Origin: Phytoseiulus persimilis | Lineage: Eukaryota > Arthropoda > Arachnida > Mesostigmata > Phytoseiidae | Assembly (NCBI GenBank): GCA_037576195.1 | Contig: CM075104.1 | Span: 5,710,775 to 5,774,774, forward strand | Reading direction: 5' to 3' | Length of the DNA stretch: 64,000 nt | Part shown: piece after piece, positions 42,870 to 54,130 of the stretch | Layout of the letters: the number at the start of each line of letters is the position of its first letter | Numbering within the stretch: position 1 is the stretch's first letter | Notes under the pieces: model-generated | What the model saw: the letters and a program-made list of their open reading frames with translations, nothing else | Database searches by the model: none | Told to the model about the DNA's origin: nothing | Position numbers and translations under genes: made by a program

Positions 42870-43690
42870 TCACAGCGAGTGGAAAAGTAAACATAATGGC
42901 AACTCTCTTCTTTCTTTCCCTCCTCCAGATTCCCTAACTTTCCTAAGGAAGCTCAACGTGAAGGGCTTCTCGGAAAACTGTTGTTGGTGCTGTAGCTCCA
43001 AGCGTTGTCGATATTCTGCTAATTCGACTTCTCGGGTCTCTATCATTCGGACGAGATCTTGCAGGCGAGAGCTGAACTCGCGCTGAGTCTTCCTCTCAGA
43101 ATCGACATCAGGTTCATGAAGTATCATAGAAATTTGGGAGCGGGTCACTCTCCCGCATCACCTTCCCCATTGAGGTCAGATGAGGTACAGTCTTTAACAA
43201 CTCCTTGCGAATTCGTCGAGGTTCAGCCTCAATCAACTTACCGAACATTTCCGAGAAAGTCAGGTTTCCTCGGGGGATCTCGCAATTCTTGTATTCCAAA
43301 TGGGTCAACCGATCGATGGACAGATGTCTTAGCAAGGAAGGCACGGCGGGGGTTGCTGTCTTGCAATCTATCTTCGGAGGAAAACTGAGATCAGGAAGAG
43401 CATGCGAAAGTCACAAATGTCTACAGTTACACCATCCAACGCGGTATGCAGAAAATGGCTGAGGGAGTGAAAAATCAGAAAACCCACTGTCAACATCAGC
43501 GACGAAGGCAGACGAATGTACCGCAAAACGAGATCGTGAGAATCTTGCCCGACGTTGTCGAAGTCGTCGGTGTGAAATTCATAGCCGTCGAGACGGTTTT
43601 TCTCCCGCTGCACTTTGCAGCCAAGCTCGAAGCCGAGCTTTCCGAACCTGTACGATGCCATGACCTTGAATACATTCATCCACAACACGT
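42870..43690 (-). other. Minus-strand open frames, unknown
   Basis: Three minus-strand frames lie near each other. 43368-43688 has a hydrophobic stretch (SSLMLTVGFLIFHSLSHFL). 43114-43344 reads NLTFSEMFGKLIEAEPRRIR. 42870-43148 has a coiled-coil-like RLQDLVRMIETREVELAEYR. They could be pieces of one decayed gene or element, because the second and third overlap and change frame. I recognise no family, and a plus-strand frame at 43446-43733 competes with the first. Confidence 0.2.
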
Positions 43691-43789
43691 GATAGAGAGC
43701 TCATTGTCTTCCTTGGAATCGAAGTTAAGATGAGGCCGTACTGAGTGACGCAATTGAGAATGTTTCAGTATACTCACAACGTTTGGTTG

Positions 43790-44380
43790 CAGCAGATGAA
43801 CCGGTCGAAACGGAACTCCTGCGATTTGACGCAAGACTCTGCTGCTGATCCGGTGAAGAGAATCATTGCCAACATGTTCACAACTGGATTATCCCTGCAA
43901 ATGAGACGGCATTCATGCTCTCCGTTAACCTGACACAGCGGGCGAGTTTCGTTCAAGTGAACCATGGGTTTGTGAGCCTGAGCGCAGGTGTTTTTTTCGT
44001 CAGAAACATTCCCATCAGACCTCAGCCTATTCAACGGATGCACGAAGAGACCAGGGTAGAGCTACGGTTCCGACTGAAAATCCGGAAGAGAAACTTCTTT
44101 CCTGATCCTCGATGATCCCGCGTCAAGGCTTGGGGTAGGTCTCAATTCGAGTTTCTGAAGATCCTGTTCAAGATACGTTGCAATTTTCACACGCTAAAAA
44201 CATTTTTACGTTTGTGGCTTTCATTATGCTTTCTCCGCGCACAGTCGTAAAAGATCACCGTAAGATCACTTCTCAGCATCCGTTATGTCGATGCCTAACC
44301 GTTTTCAGATGGCCCGTCTCAACGTACCGTGAATCCCCTCGCTCTGGAATCATCCAGAACGGCGTGAGGAAAACTAATGA
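43790..44380. repeat. Dispersed repeat copy B, left part
   Basis: Collinear with 30130-30760 of copy A, ending at GGCGTGAGGAAAACTAATGAAG against GGCGTGCGACAGATAATGGAG. The LINE starts here; the repeat resumes at about 46500. Confidence 0.7.
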
Positions 44381-46500
44381 AGTTTATTGATTGATTGATT
44401 GTCCATTGGCCATTTTCACGCTGTATTTTTCTCCCGAACGTAGCAGAAGACTCTTGATATGGGGCGATGACTCAGCTGGTCGACGATGACGTTATTCTTA
44501 TCCTTGGGAATACGGTCTGGGTCCCTTCTCCCATACTCCCCGTTTCCATGTCTCAAGTATTCTTTGGTGTCGGATATCATTCTTGGCGTGCTCTCTTCGT
44601 GTAGTCCTAGTATTTCCTTAATTGTACACTCAGCTTCTGGGAATTCTTCGCATTCGAGTAGTACATGCTCCATAGTTTCGTCCTCCTTACCGCAACGTCG
44701 GCGGGTCGTTTCGATGTTCATGGATCTCGACCTGTATTCCTTAGTCTGTAGACATCCCGCTCTGGCATCCGCGAGCAGTCGACTGCCTCTTCTGTCGTCA
44801 TAGATGTGCTCGATAACTCCTTGATCTTTCTTGAAATTACGATACCGGGGAAGAGTTTCCTCTTAAGACATACCCTTCCGCTATTCCTCCCAGCTTATTA
44901 CTTACACGCTTGCCTCGCTGGTTGATAGGTCTCTCAATTCTTCGCATTTGAATCGCTTCTTGACCTGTTTGATTATTTCCTCCAGTGACGTCTCTGCCCT
45001 TGTGATCTCCAGCATGGTATTGATTGCGCTTGGCCACCTGGCTTCATTCATTCCGCTTGTTCTGGGAGAGTACATTAGTTTCGCTTTCGGTCCGCGTGCC
45101 TCGAGCGATGACCATCCTAGTTCTCCGTCTCTGAACTCGGCGGAGGTGTTCGCGTTCGGTTTCGTGTGCTTTTTACTTCCGGATCTTCTCCTGTTCTTAG
45201 AGGTAGTTGTCCTCGCTACAGAGCGTGATTCCCAGGTTTTTATGCTGGTTGAGTACCGGTATGACTTGGTTCTGTTTTCGGAGTGTTTCCTCTGAGTTTG
45301 AGGCTTTTACCTTTGCGAACTCTGCAATCGCTCCTATCGGGGTTGAATGGGAGTCCCGTTTTTCCTCGAATTCCGATTCGATGTCCAGTAGCTTCTCCAT
45401 TCTTTTCATGGATTGTGTCATCAGCACCAGGTCATCAGCAAACAACGGGCCACTCATATTTAAGTGTTTCGGTTGTTGTAGGTCATAGATATTCCTCTTC
45501 GTCCTAACCTTGAGCTTTGGTTTGCTCCAACCTTTTTTCCAGGTCGGAAACTTAGGAATAAATGGTATTGGACATCCTTGTCGCTTGGAATCGTGTCAGA
45601 CATGTGTGTGCCAGATTGTAGGGTCACCTCTTTGTCTCTGTACGGACGCCGAATCATTTTCAGTATGGCTTCGGTCATACCTTTCCTCTCCAGAACTTCC
45701 TAGAGGCGAGTTCTGTCAATTCTGTCATACAGACGCGTGAAATCCAGGAAGCAGCTGGTTAGTCCGTTTTTTTCCCGCCTGACGGCCTCTATTGCCGATA
45801 TGAGGATGGAGATTCAGCAATCGCCTCTCTTGTCTTTCCGGAAGCCATGCTGCATCTCTCCTAGAATCCCATAATTTTTCGTCCCATTCTGGAGTTCCTT
45901 ACAGAGGATGCTTGCGAATCGTCTACACATGATAATACTAGATATCGTGAGCGGGCGATATGTTTTCAGGTCCTCCTCTTTTTAGTTTTCTTCTGGTAGC
46001 ATTGTGTCCTTCCCCTGGCGCCATTCCGCAGGGATAGGATGCGATCCTTCCGTTATGGCCATGAACATTCGGGCTATGTATTCGTGCTCCGCCATTCCGA
46101 TAGATTTGATCACGTATGCAGGTATGTTCTCCAATCCTTTTGCGAAAAGGATACTTTCCCAATAGAGAGGCAGGTTTGACCCCTGAGGCATCGTTATGTC
46201 ACATGGTTTCAGCTTGTATCTTCTGGCCGATTTTCGAGAGCTGTTCTTAGGACATCCGTTAGATGTGCTCTCATTCCATCATCCGCGATGTCTGGGCCGG
46301 AATCATGAGTCGGACATACTCGTTTTCAGGGTTTTCCATCTTCCTTCTGCGTATATTCCCAGAAACGTTTCGCTCTTTGCTCTCTTGTTGCGCTTATTCG
46401 GTGATCGTATATCTTCCCATACCGTCTAGATATTTCTATATCGACCTGTTCGTATATTCGGTCCTGAATCGTGTCGACCTCCATCTCTATTTCCTGCAGT
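44381..46500 (-). mobile_element. 5'-truncated, decayed non-LTR retrotransposon (LINE)
   Basis: On the minus strand, reverse-transcriptase pieces occur in order: GEMQHGFRKDKRG near 45850, FADDLVLMTQSMKRMEKLL near 45420 (FADD catalytic box) and NQHKNLGITL near 45230. A C-terminal Cys/His segment follows (RRRCGKEDETMEHVLLECEE, near 44680). The 3' end carries a short (TTGA)n-type tail at 44384-44400 on the plus strand. Upstream pieces at 45938-46191 and 46326-46574 lie before the FADD motif. Many frame breaks. The clade is uncertain (CR1/L2/I-like range). Confidence 0.75.
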
Positions 46501-47025
46501 TCCTGCCACATCAGTGTGCGTGGCGTCTTGCACATGGTCCAACACGTTCCGCCGTTGCAACCGGAGTTCTTCACAAAAATACTTTATGCTCTCAGTATCT
46601 GCACTGTACCTCATCGCGATACTGTTGACTCCTCAGCTCTGGCCGGTCTGATGATGAGGGCTGAAGCGGTTCGAGAACAACGATGATCACAGGAGTTCTC
46701 AGCACAACGACGAATAATTTTAGATTCAAATGGTTTTTCGCGTTGTAACCTGCTCTGCTCCGTCCCCTCTGTCGATTACGGATTATTCGACCGTCTCTTT
46801 TGGCCGTTTTTCCCACGCGGCTATTCACTGCATCAAGCATCGTTTCAAGTTTGGCTCGAGATCCGTATCAGTGAAGGGCTTACTCCAAGTTTGACGCTCC
46901 AACTAGAGAGCCTGCCAGCTTCGTCCTGGAACAAAAAATATTGGCTGAGTCCAACGAAAGCTGTCTGTGTGGAGTCTCCGTTAACGCTGCCATCTGAAAT
47001 TATTGCCGGGAAGCAGAGGTGGAGG
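46500..47025. repeat. Dispersed repeat copy B, right part
   Basis: Continues copy A from about 30762 (GTTCCTGCC[A/G]CATCAGTGTG) to about 31315 (GGCTGAGTCCAACGAAAGCT). This shows that the LINE interrupted copy B. Confidence 0.7.
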
Positions 47026-47029
47026 CAAG

Positions 47030-47613
47030 AAGCAGAAGAATCGCAATTGATAGGACGGCGAGTCGAACGGTTCGCGAGATACATTCAAAACATCCAATGC
47101 AGGTGCGATACATCTGAGTCCTCACGGTCATTCGTGATGCTGACAGTGATGGAATCAACTGATGCCGAGGAGACCGAGTTTGTACAATTCGAGCGTGTCT
47201 CGGTGTGTCCCCCGATCTCATCAGGATTTTCACCAGATTGGTTGATCGATTCCGGTGCCAGTACACATATGACAGGACAACGGGGCTTGTTTGTCATGTT
47301 CAACAAAGCTGTTCGTACTAGGTCGGTGGCAAAAGCGAATGACGAAATCTTGAAATCCGCCGGGGTCGGAGACGTTTCCGTGAATTGCTGTGTCAATGGG
47401 TTGTGCCATCGAACCAAGTTATCCGACGTGCTTTCCCTACCCGGTCTCACCGTCAATTTGGTGTCAGTGAAACAGCTGACGAAGAAAGGTTTCAAGGTGT
47501 TGTTCGGAGCACAGATATGTACAATCGTGGACGAGAACGGTGTTTCATGTGCGATGGCTTTTTGTTCAGATACTGATATGTATCGTCCCATGCTCTCGTG
47601 TTTCCGAAAATGA
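47030..47613 (+). pseudogene. Copia protease and pre-integrase segment
   Basis: The open frame (nominally from 46891) holds the retropepsin motif WLIDSGASTHMTG (D-S-G, near 47240-47280) followed by typical copia sequence (LSDVLSLPGLTVNLVSVKQL). The first ~45 codons of the frame belong to the flanking repeat, not to copia. After 47613 the frame changes and stops. Confidence 0.85.
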
Positions 47614-47689
47614 AGGCCCTCAAGACGTGACGAACCATCTGTGATTCATACGATCTCTGACATAAGAGACTAGGTCATCTCAGTCCCGG

Positions 47690-48700
47690 GGGTGTCAGGA
47701 AATTGGCGAAAGGACCCGTTAAAATGCGGCGTTCCTGGTGACGGAAAAGCTTGTTGGCTGTGTGCGTGCGGGAAACAACGGAGAAAAGAGTTCCCAGTGT
47801 CGCAGTCTGTCACAAGCTCAAAGTTGGAGTTGGTTCAAAGTCATATCTGCGGTCCGATGAGTGAAAAAGGATTGGGGGACATCGATATTTCGTGGTCTTC
47901 GCTGATGACTTCACCAGGAAGACTTCTGTTGCGTTCATGAAAGCAAAATCTAAAACGTTCGCAATGCTCGTTGAGTACATCAACCACGCTGAGCGAGATT
48001 CTGGTGAGAAGATTGAGACGCTCTGAACGGATAATGGATCAGAGTGCAAGAACAGAAATATCTCGAATTTTTAGCTCAACATGAAATTCGTCATGAGACG
48101 ACGGTACAGTATTCTCGGAACAGAATGGACGCGCAGAGAGAGCTTTTTTTTGTTTTTCGGCTGAACCTCTCAGCCAGCCCTCAGGAGTGCACCGGAATCA
48201 CCGGAGTATTGCTTCAGTAACACTCCCTATCGCCTCGCAAATCCCATTGCGGGCGGTGGGCTTGGGTCCTAAGATGGTTCAGATTCAATTCTGATATGAA
48301 TTGAATCCTCTAATTACCACATAAGAAAGATTTTTATCCCGCAGTCGCTAGCTTAGCGTGGCACCCAGTGTTGGTTTATGCCACCCGGCCAGCGAGCGGG
48401 GAGCGCAGAGAGAGCTGTCAGAACATTAGTGGAGAACGCCAGGTCATTGTTGACCGGTGCCGGACTTGGCTAAAGTTACTGGGCTGAGGCCGTGGACACA
48501 GCTTGCAAGCTCAAGAACGTGAGTCCGACGGCCGTCTTAAGCGAAATGTGTCCGGGACGAAAACCCGATTTGAGCTGCTTACGAGTGTTTGGTTGCTTGG
48601 CGTATGCTCATGTGCCGAAATAGAAACGCAGGAAGTGGGACGAAAAAGCTAAGATGTGTATCTTTGTGGGCTACTGATCGAGCTCTAAAGCGTACCGCTT
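47690..48700 (+). pseudogene. Copia integrase, multiply broken
   Basis: Pieces include LAKGPVKM, KQRRKEFPVSQS and LELVQSHICGPMSEKG. The first catalytic Asp (usually S-D-I/L-C-G-P) is His here. TDNGSE near 48027 keeps the second Asp but is preceded by a stop at 48024-48026. RHETTVQYSRNRMDAQRE follows, with Arg-Met-Asp where the catalytic N-G-x-x-E motif is expected. The reading is then interrupted by a 258-bp insertion and resumes at about 48417 with copia integrase sequence (WAEAVDTACKLKNVSPTAV, RVFGCLAYAHVPK). Confidence 0.8.
48145..48402 (-). mobile_element. SINE-like or retroposed RNA insertion with 14-bp TSD
   Basis: A 258-bp insert sits between two perfect copies of GCGCAGAGAGAGCT (48131-48144 and 48403-48416). 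On the minus strand it ends in an A-rich tail (AAAAACAAAAAAA), so it was copied by LINE-type target-primed reverse transcription. Near its 5' end the minus strand can fold: GTGGCA (about 48384) pairs with TGCCAC (about 48361). I recognise no tRNA, 5S or 7SL head. It is a new SINE family or a processed non-coding RNA. Confidence 0.8.
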
Positions 48701-50590
48701 GATCCCCCTCGACGACATAACCAGTGACGAGAAGTCACGAAACGTGACGTTCGACGAAGCTACGATTGCTTCATCGGTGGTATGTCGAACTGGGACCCAG
48801 ATGGAATCGCAGATGGGGTCAATGCCTCTTGTGGCGGGTCAGGATGATGTGCAGGAAGCAGTGCCTTATGTGGCAGGTCCGGAGGTGATGCGGAGACGGA
48901 AAGCTCTCGCTAAGGGTCCTGGTCACGTGATCGAGAACGATCTGGTCGCGGATGGGGCCGTACCTTCGGTTGAGTTGAATGCGCCGGGGGTTGATGCTGG
49001 TTCCACTCACTGCGAGGGTTACGGTCGCCCGAAGCGAAACCGTACAACGCCGAGCTGGCTGAATGAATACGTTTGTGTCTGTTGTAGTGGTCCGAGGTCC
49101 ACGACCAATTACGATTCCCCGTCAACGGTCAAAAAAGCTATGTCTGGGGAGAAGCTGAGCAGTGGTTGTCGGCAACGCAAACTGAGATGAAAGCGCACGA
49201 GAAGAACGGCACGTGCGTTCTGCTCGATCGGCCGACAGGAAAAAGGTTATCACTCCGAAGTGGGTTTCCCAGTTGAAGAGAGATAGCGAGGGAGTGATCA
49301 CAAAGTCCAAGGCGAGATTGGTCGGGCGAGGATGCGGTTAAACGAGAGGAGTTGACTTCGACGAGACCTATTCGCCCCTTGTAAAGATCACCGCGCTGCG
49401 TATCTTGTTCGCTCATGCAGCACGCGAAGGCTGGATAATCCGCCAATTGGACGTGGAAACGGCGTACTTGCACGGTAAGTTGCAAGACGAGCTTTTAATG
49501 GAGTAGCCCGCTATGTTCCAGATCGGTGACAAAGTCTGCCTGCTGGAGAAATCATTATACGGACTGAAACAAGCAGGCAGGGTATGGTTCGAGACTTTGA
49601 ACGCAGCCCTGAAATCTCTCGGCTTGACAGAATTTCGGGTTTATGGATACTGCTTCTTTGTTGCCCGAGGGTAAAGTTTCTCCTACTGACCATCTACGTT
49701 GATGATTTCTTGATATTCACGAACGACGCAGGGTTGCAAGCAAAACTCATAGAGGGTTTAGGGGAGATTTTCCTCATGAAGGACCTTCGAGCTGCCAATA
49801 CTGCCTCGGGATCAGGATCACACAGAAATCAGATGTGAAGCTAATCATGCTCGATCAGACGGAAAACATCAGATGAGTCCTGCAGAGCTTGGGTTCGAGT
49901 GATTGTAAGCCGGTGGCGACTCCACCAGAGCCTGGGGCGAAATTGATCAAGAAATCCGAGGGAGAAGAATCCACCGATGCTCCATATGGCGAGGCTGTCG
50001 GATGTCTGCTCAGTCAGTTCTGCTCAGAGCCGTCGAAAGCACTTTGGATAGCGGCAAAAAGAATCTTGAAGTATCTCAAGAGCACGCTGAATCTCCAACT
50101 GAAGTTCGACGGAAAGATAGCCGGAGGTATCGATGCTTTCTCCGACGCTGATCGCGGTGGATGCCACGATTGCCGGAAATCAACAACCGGATACGCATTT
50201 CTACTAGCAGGAACTTTCGTTTCTTGGACTGGTAAGAAACAGCCGACTGTCGCCTTGTCCTCCACTGAGGCCGATTACATGAAGTGCTCCGCTGCATGCC
50301 ACGAAGTAGAATGGATATTAAATTTCGTCGAACTGCCCAAGGTCGAGGTGGAGCGACCAATGACCCTCTGGTGCGACAATCAAGGCGCGGCCCTGCTCAG
50401 TCTGAATGGGATTCAACACAAGAGAACAAAGCATATCGATCTTCGGCACCATTACATCAGATACATGGTCGCGGTAAGTCTGGTGACGATAAAATACATA
50501 CCTACAAGCGATACGATCGCCGACATCCTGACCAAGAGTTTGACAATAGAAAAGTTCGAGCGTTGTCGAAGAGAACTCGGTTTGTACTAA
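48699..50590 (+). pseudogene. Copia reverse transcriptase/RNase H, frameshifted
   Basis: A linker (48699-49190, ending GRPKRNRTTPSWL) leads into RT: KARLVGRG, FDETYSPLVKITALRIL, QLDVETAYLHGKL, LEKSLYGLKQAGRVWFE and the catalytic TIYVDDFLIF at about 49690. After frame changes comes the connection segment and RNase H in the open frame 49889-50590 (ALSSTEADYMKCS, TLWCDNQGAALL, HKRTKHIDLRHHYIR, IADILTKSL). Stops at 49338-49340 and 49504-49506 and several 1-base shifts break the chain. The RNase H frame itself is intact to its stop. Confidence 0.9.
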
Positions 50591-50612
50591 AATGATCATG
50601 TGCATCGGGGGG

Positions 50613-50755
50613 TGTTAGAAGCCCGGATCTGCGCATGACCATCTGGACATCGTTTTCTAGACTCATATAGAAGGGAGTTAACTCCGGTAATAATGGCTCA
50701 ACTTCGTCTGGCTTAATCTTGTGCTGACGTGTTATTCCTACCTCGATCTATTACA
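50613..50755 (+). repeat. Tentative copia 3' LTR
   Basis: Begins TGTTAGAAGCCC directly after a G-rich polypurine tract and could end at TTACA. No 5' partner is present in the window, so the right boundary is a guess. Confidence 0.4.
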
Positions 50756-50819
50756 ATCTTGATGGATGAATAATTGTCTATTAAGGAGACCTTGAGGCCG
50801 AGTCTCGAGGGAAACACAA

Positions 50820-51080
50820 ACAAAGGTTCCATGGGATTCTCCCCGATCCAGATCCCAATTTATTGTATGTATCAGATGCTGGCCGAAGACCGGGCGATTT
50901 TCGAACATGCCGTGTTTTGTAACGCGGAGTTGGAGCGCTCGTTCTCACTGCTTGAGAATATGCTCTCAGATCGACGACACCCGTTAGAGTTTCTCCGAGT
51001 TCAATATCGAGAGATTCCTCTACATGAAATGCAACTCATGTCTCCTTCACGACGACGAGGGGGCGATCGATACCCTCAGG
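50820..51080 (+). pseudogene. Possible hAT transposase C-terminal relic
   Basis: The plus-strand reading FCNAELERSFSLLENMLSDRR resembles the hAT dimerisation motif (A-E-x-E-R-x-F-S, then S-D-R-R). It lies in a 115-codon open frame, 50774-51121, with no other recognisable part. Confidence 0.4.
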
Positions 51081-51121
51081 GAGGTCGCTCGGAGAGAACT
51101 CGAAGGGAAGCATTGCGCTAG

Positions 51122-51660
51122 CTCACCTTTTCATTTGTGAAAAAGAAAATATTCCGAAGCCCGTGAGCGCACTTCTAAGGTTTCTCGCCGAAACGCCGGG
51201 CCTGTATGTGTCTTTTCATGTGATCCACTCGACCAGTATCGTGATCGCACACTTGCAGCCATGCAGAGAACTCTGCTGATCGTTGTAATTGACTTTCGAT
51301 TCCAGCCCGAGAATTGAACAGATCACCGAGGGAGGCCCTCTCAATACTCGATCTCGAAGGGGATCTTAGTTGGAGGGCCCGGCTCCCAAATGATCAGATA
51401 TTTGGTACAATTCAAGAGATAGTGAAGTTCATTCGGATTTATCATCCTAGGACTTCAGACTCACCAATGCTGCATGAAATGAGGGAAACGTATCGGGGCC
51501 TCCCCCAGTCAAATGAATGGGTGGATCTGGAAACGTCCGGTTCGAACCATGTCCGGTATTCTTGAAGAAAATGTCCGGTCATGTTACGTCTCTACCCATG
51601 AGCGACAGAACACTTCCAGAATTGGGTATTGGAGGGAGGAGAGAGAAAGCTCTGAGAATG
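51122..51660. other. No gene recognised
   Basis: Short overlapping plus-strand frames (51314-51565, 51513-51806) match nothing I know. Confidence 0.35.
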
Positions 51661-51670
51661 GTCAATGTTG

Positions 51671-51830
51671 TTCACTGTTCGGAATGTTTTTTTTTTTGCT
51701 GAGGACTCAAATCGACGGGAAATTCGAGAAGGAGGAAATCATAGCAGATCAGCCCATTTCTCCTTCACCATCAATAGAGCTGAGAAGTTCGGGCATCATT
51801 CATTGATCACCAGTCATCGATACATGGATC
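51671..51830 (+). repeat. Dispersed repeat shared with 54131-54290
   Basis: Shares CTGTTCGGAAT, GAGAAGG/GAAAAGAAGG and CTCCTTCA..AT...AGAGCTGA in order with 54131-54290, same strand, about 75% identity by eye. Confidence 0.6.
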
Positions 51831-51839
51831 TATGGGCAG

Positions 51840-52550
51840 ATCCATGGACAAATTGATGAATTACGCATAATTGCCATGAGAACTGATGAACTCAGCCATT
51901 GGACACACATTTGTCCATCTCCCTTTGGATACATGGGAGGCATAAAATGTGGGAAGCCTGAAAAGCTGCCAGACACCTCCGCACTGTTGAATCCTCGCTT
52001 TCTGTATATGGGGGTGAAACGTTCATCCGATATGACGTCATCACATTTTCCTGCAGCCACGAATCCGAATCGATGATGGAACATTGTAATGGTGGGAAAA
52101 CACCCCACCATTCGAGCTCCTTTGCTCCAATTTTCGTTACGAGAGAAGTCCAGCGATCCTCAGGCGGTTGGGCCAGGCGAAACTCTGTCGTAATGATGAT
52201 AGATATCCATTGGCAGTATACAAAGATCATTAGCTGGCATGAGTAGGAAGGCTCAAAGTGTCTAGAGCTGCAATTCAGGCGCCCAGATCTTCGCGCTGTG
52301 GACTCGTCTGTTCTCCAGGGACCTCGGCAAGATTGTCCGGTGCTCTCAATGTTAGCGAAAAGAAGCGATCTCCGAGATTTTCGAGAGACAATGTCCGGTC
52401 CCGAAGTTCCATGCATGCGTGCGGTTCGAATATGGGATCGACTTCCCAACTGCGACTCGCCCGAGCTGACGCAGATTTTATATCTAACTGAATTGGAACA
52501 CGAGGTTTCCGCTGAAATCTTAGAGCTCAGTCTAATCACACAAAAAACTC
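51840..52550. other. Unassigned; ends in a dispersed repeat
   Basis: A 215-codon minus-strand frame (51892-52539) is open but unrecognisable, and it overlaps the repeat at 52370-52530, shared with 31990-32150. I do not call it a gene. Confidence 0.3.
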
Positions 52551-52564
52551 GTTCCCGACGAACT

Positions 52565-52670
52565 TTGGTGGTGATTCCGCTTTGATCTGATCATACCTTT
52601 CGAGGTCCATAGAGTTTATTTCGTGGTCGATCCGAGCACATATTTGAGAGTCCATGGAGGTGATCGAAGA
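52565..52670 (-). repeat. Two diverged 45-bp satellite monomers
   Basis: GGTGGTGATTCCG, GATCTGATCATACCTTTCGA and GGTCCATAGAG match the 45-bp satellite unit in order. A second weaker unit follows, ending GAGTCCATGGAGGTGAT. Confidence 0.5.
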
Positions 52671-52679
52671 AGCTCCATC

Positions 52680-53110
52680 GAGACTCCCAAGGGACCCAAT
52701 AATTCGAAAGCTATTTTTCGATCGTCACCGCCCTGGTCGTGAGCTGCATTCTTTACCATTGAGTCTGACGCAGAGGACACGGACGTACTCGAACTGACTT
52801 GACCGGAGGATGCTTCTTATCGCTAGATTCAACAGCAGGTTGTTGTACCAATGATTCTCTCTCATCCTCAAATCAAGGTCTCGATACTTTTCTCTTGCGG
52901 CTTGCTCTACGCGCCGGATCGAGCTCGTCGATGGGAGCTATCGTGTTTTTTCAGAAAGTAACCTATCCCCTGAAAATGAGCCACAACTCGATTTTCGAAC
53001 ACTTCACCCATGTGAGCCGCACTCCGAATATTAGCCGTACCTGGAACTGATCTCAGCTCAGAGCCCGCGCGCGAGAAATCTCGGGATGAGTCCGAGTTCT
53101 CGAATTATCC
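52680..53110. other. No gene recognised
   Basis: I see nothing to report except a short plus frame at 52799-53050. Confidence 0.35.
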
Positions 53111-53189
53111 TTGTTCAGTAAGCGCCCATTGGAGACGACGCCTGCATGTCGAGAAGTTTGTGGCACGCCGTTGTTCCAGGTTCGTAGTC

Positions 53190-53730
53190 GTTGAAACACT
53201 CTCGTGTTCGATCAGAAAACATAGAACGCATTGTCGGTGTGTACGTTCTCGAATCTGAGGAAGCTGGGGCGACCCAAGATGTGATTCGAAAGTGGGTTGA
53301 TTCGATGTTGCCGCCAATCAATTTTTCAATTTGGAATTCGTCGAGCACCAACTGCGCAAAGACAGTGAAGACTTCCCTCACCACGAGAGGGTGGAATCAG
53401 ATCATGATACATCCTCGCAGGTGCGGGTTCTTGCAGACTTCTGACCTAGCCATGGATAAGCCCTTCAAAGATCACTTGCGCCACGGAGTCGATGGATACA
53501 TAGACCGCCGCATGCAGCAAAATACGCGCGGCAACTCAGTCAAACCTAGCCTATCTGAAGCAGTGCCATGGGTGAAAAACTCATGGGCATTGATCTCCAG
53601 TGACTGTTTGGGAAATGCACTGAGAGCCGGTTATCTTGACAAAGCTAGCTCGTGTGAAGAAGCCACGATGGTCCTCCCGGCGCGGCGGTCAGCCAACGAG
53701 AAGCCGGAGTGGCCTTCTTCAACTCGATGA
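53190..53730 (+). pseudogene. pogo/Tigger transposase C-terminal fragment
   Basis: The 179-codon plus frame reads QDVIRKWVDSMLPPINFSIW, then LQTSDLAMDKPFKDHLR, then VKPSLSEAVPWVKNSWALIS. These are the hallmarks of the DDE domain end and C-terminal tail of pogo/Tigger (jerky-like) transposases. The Asp of the usual W-D-S-x-R-x-H is Asn here (IWNSSSTN). The N-terminal DNA-binding domain and first catalytic Asp are absent. It could be read through but not catalyse. Confidence 0.75.
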
Positions 53731-54130
53731 TTTTCGGAGATATTCCAAGGGAAGATGACATGGTTGTTTCAGAATGAGTGCCGGGGATCGGTTGTCTAAC
53801 TATCTCAGAGTGATGATTTCAAAGCGCCTTCGTGAACATTCAAATAGGTGGAAGGAATATAAGCAATACCCCTGAATGACCAGGAATGCAAGCAATGGCT
53901 CATTTTCTAAATAACACGTTAGTTGCGAGCTCACTGTCAATGCTCTTATCGTGAATACCCTTGGTGCTCGCAGGCTCTTAGCCGCGATTCACGTGACCCT
54001 CCGCCTCTCTGAGACCTCCCCTCGCCGCCGAGTCTCGCAACGAGTCACTCATGTTGCCCTACGTTGAGCGTCGGGGCTGTCACGTTTCTCACGAGCTCTC
54101 AATCGCGACCTTCACTCGAACAACAGTTCA
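53731..54130. other. No gene recognised
   Basis: Nothing identifiable. Confidence 0.35.

Larger units (their letters stand above)
47030..50755 (+). mobile_element. Decayed Ty1/copia retrotransposon
   Basis: Plus-strand pieces follow the copia order: protease, integrase, reverse transcriptase, RNase H. The 5' LTR and most of gag are missing; the left part adjoins a repeat copy at about 47025. Downstream of RNase H a purine-rich CGGGGGG precedes TGTTAGAAGC at 50613, a plausible 3' LTR start that may end TTACA at 50755. Several stops and frameshifts, plus a SINE-like insertion at 48145-48402, show that it is dead. Confidence 0.88.

Noticed and set aside
46891-47030. N-terminal part of the copia protease frame as a copia gag end
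   Set aside because: These bases align with the dispersed repeat at 31200-31315, so they are flanking sequence and not copia.
48145-48402. tRNA-derived SINE
   Set aside because: I could not find convincing A-box and B-box sequences with proper spacing on either strand, so I left the source RNA open.
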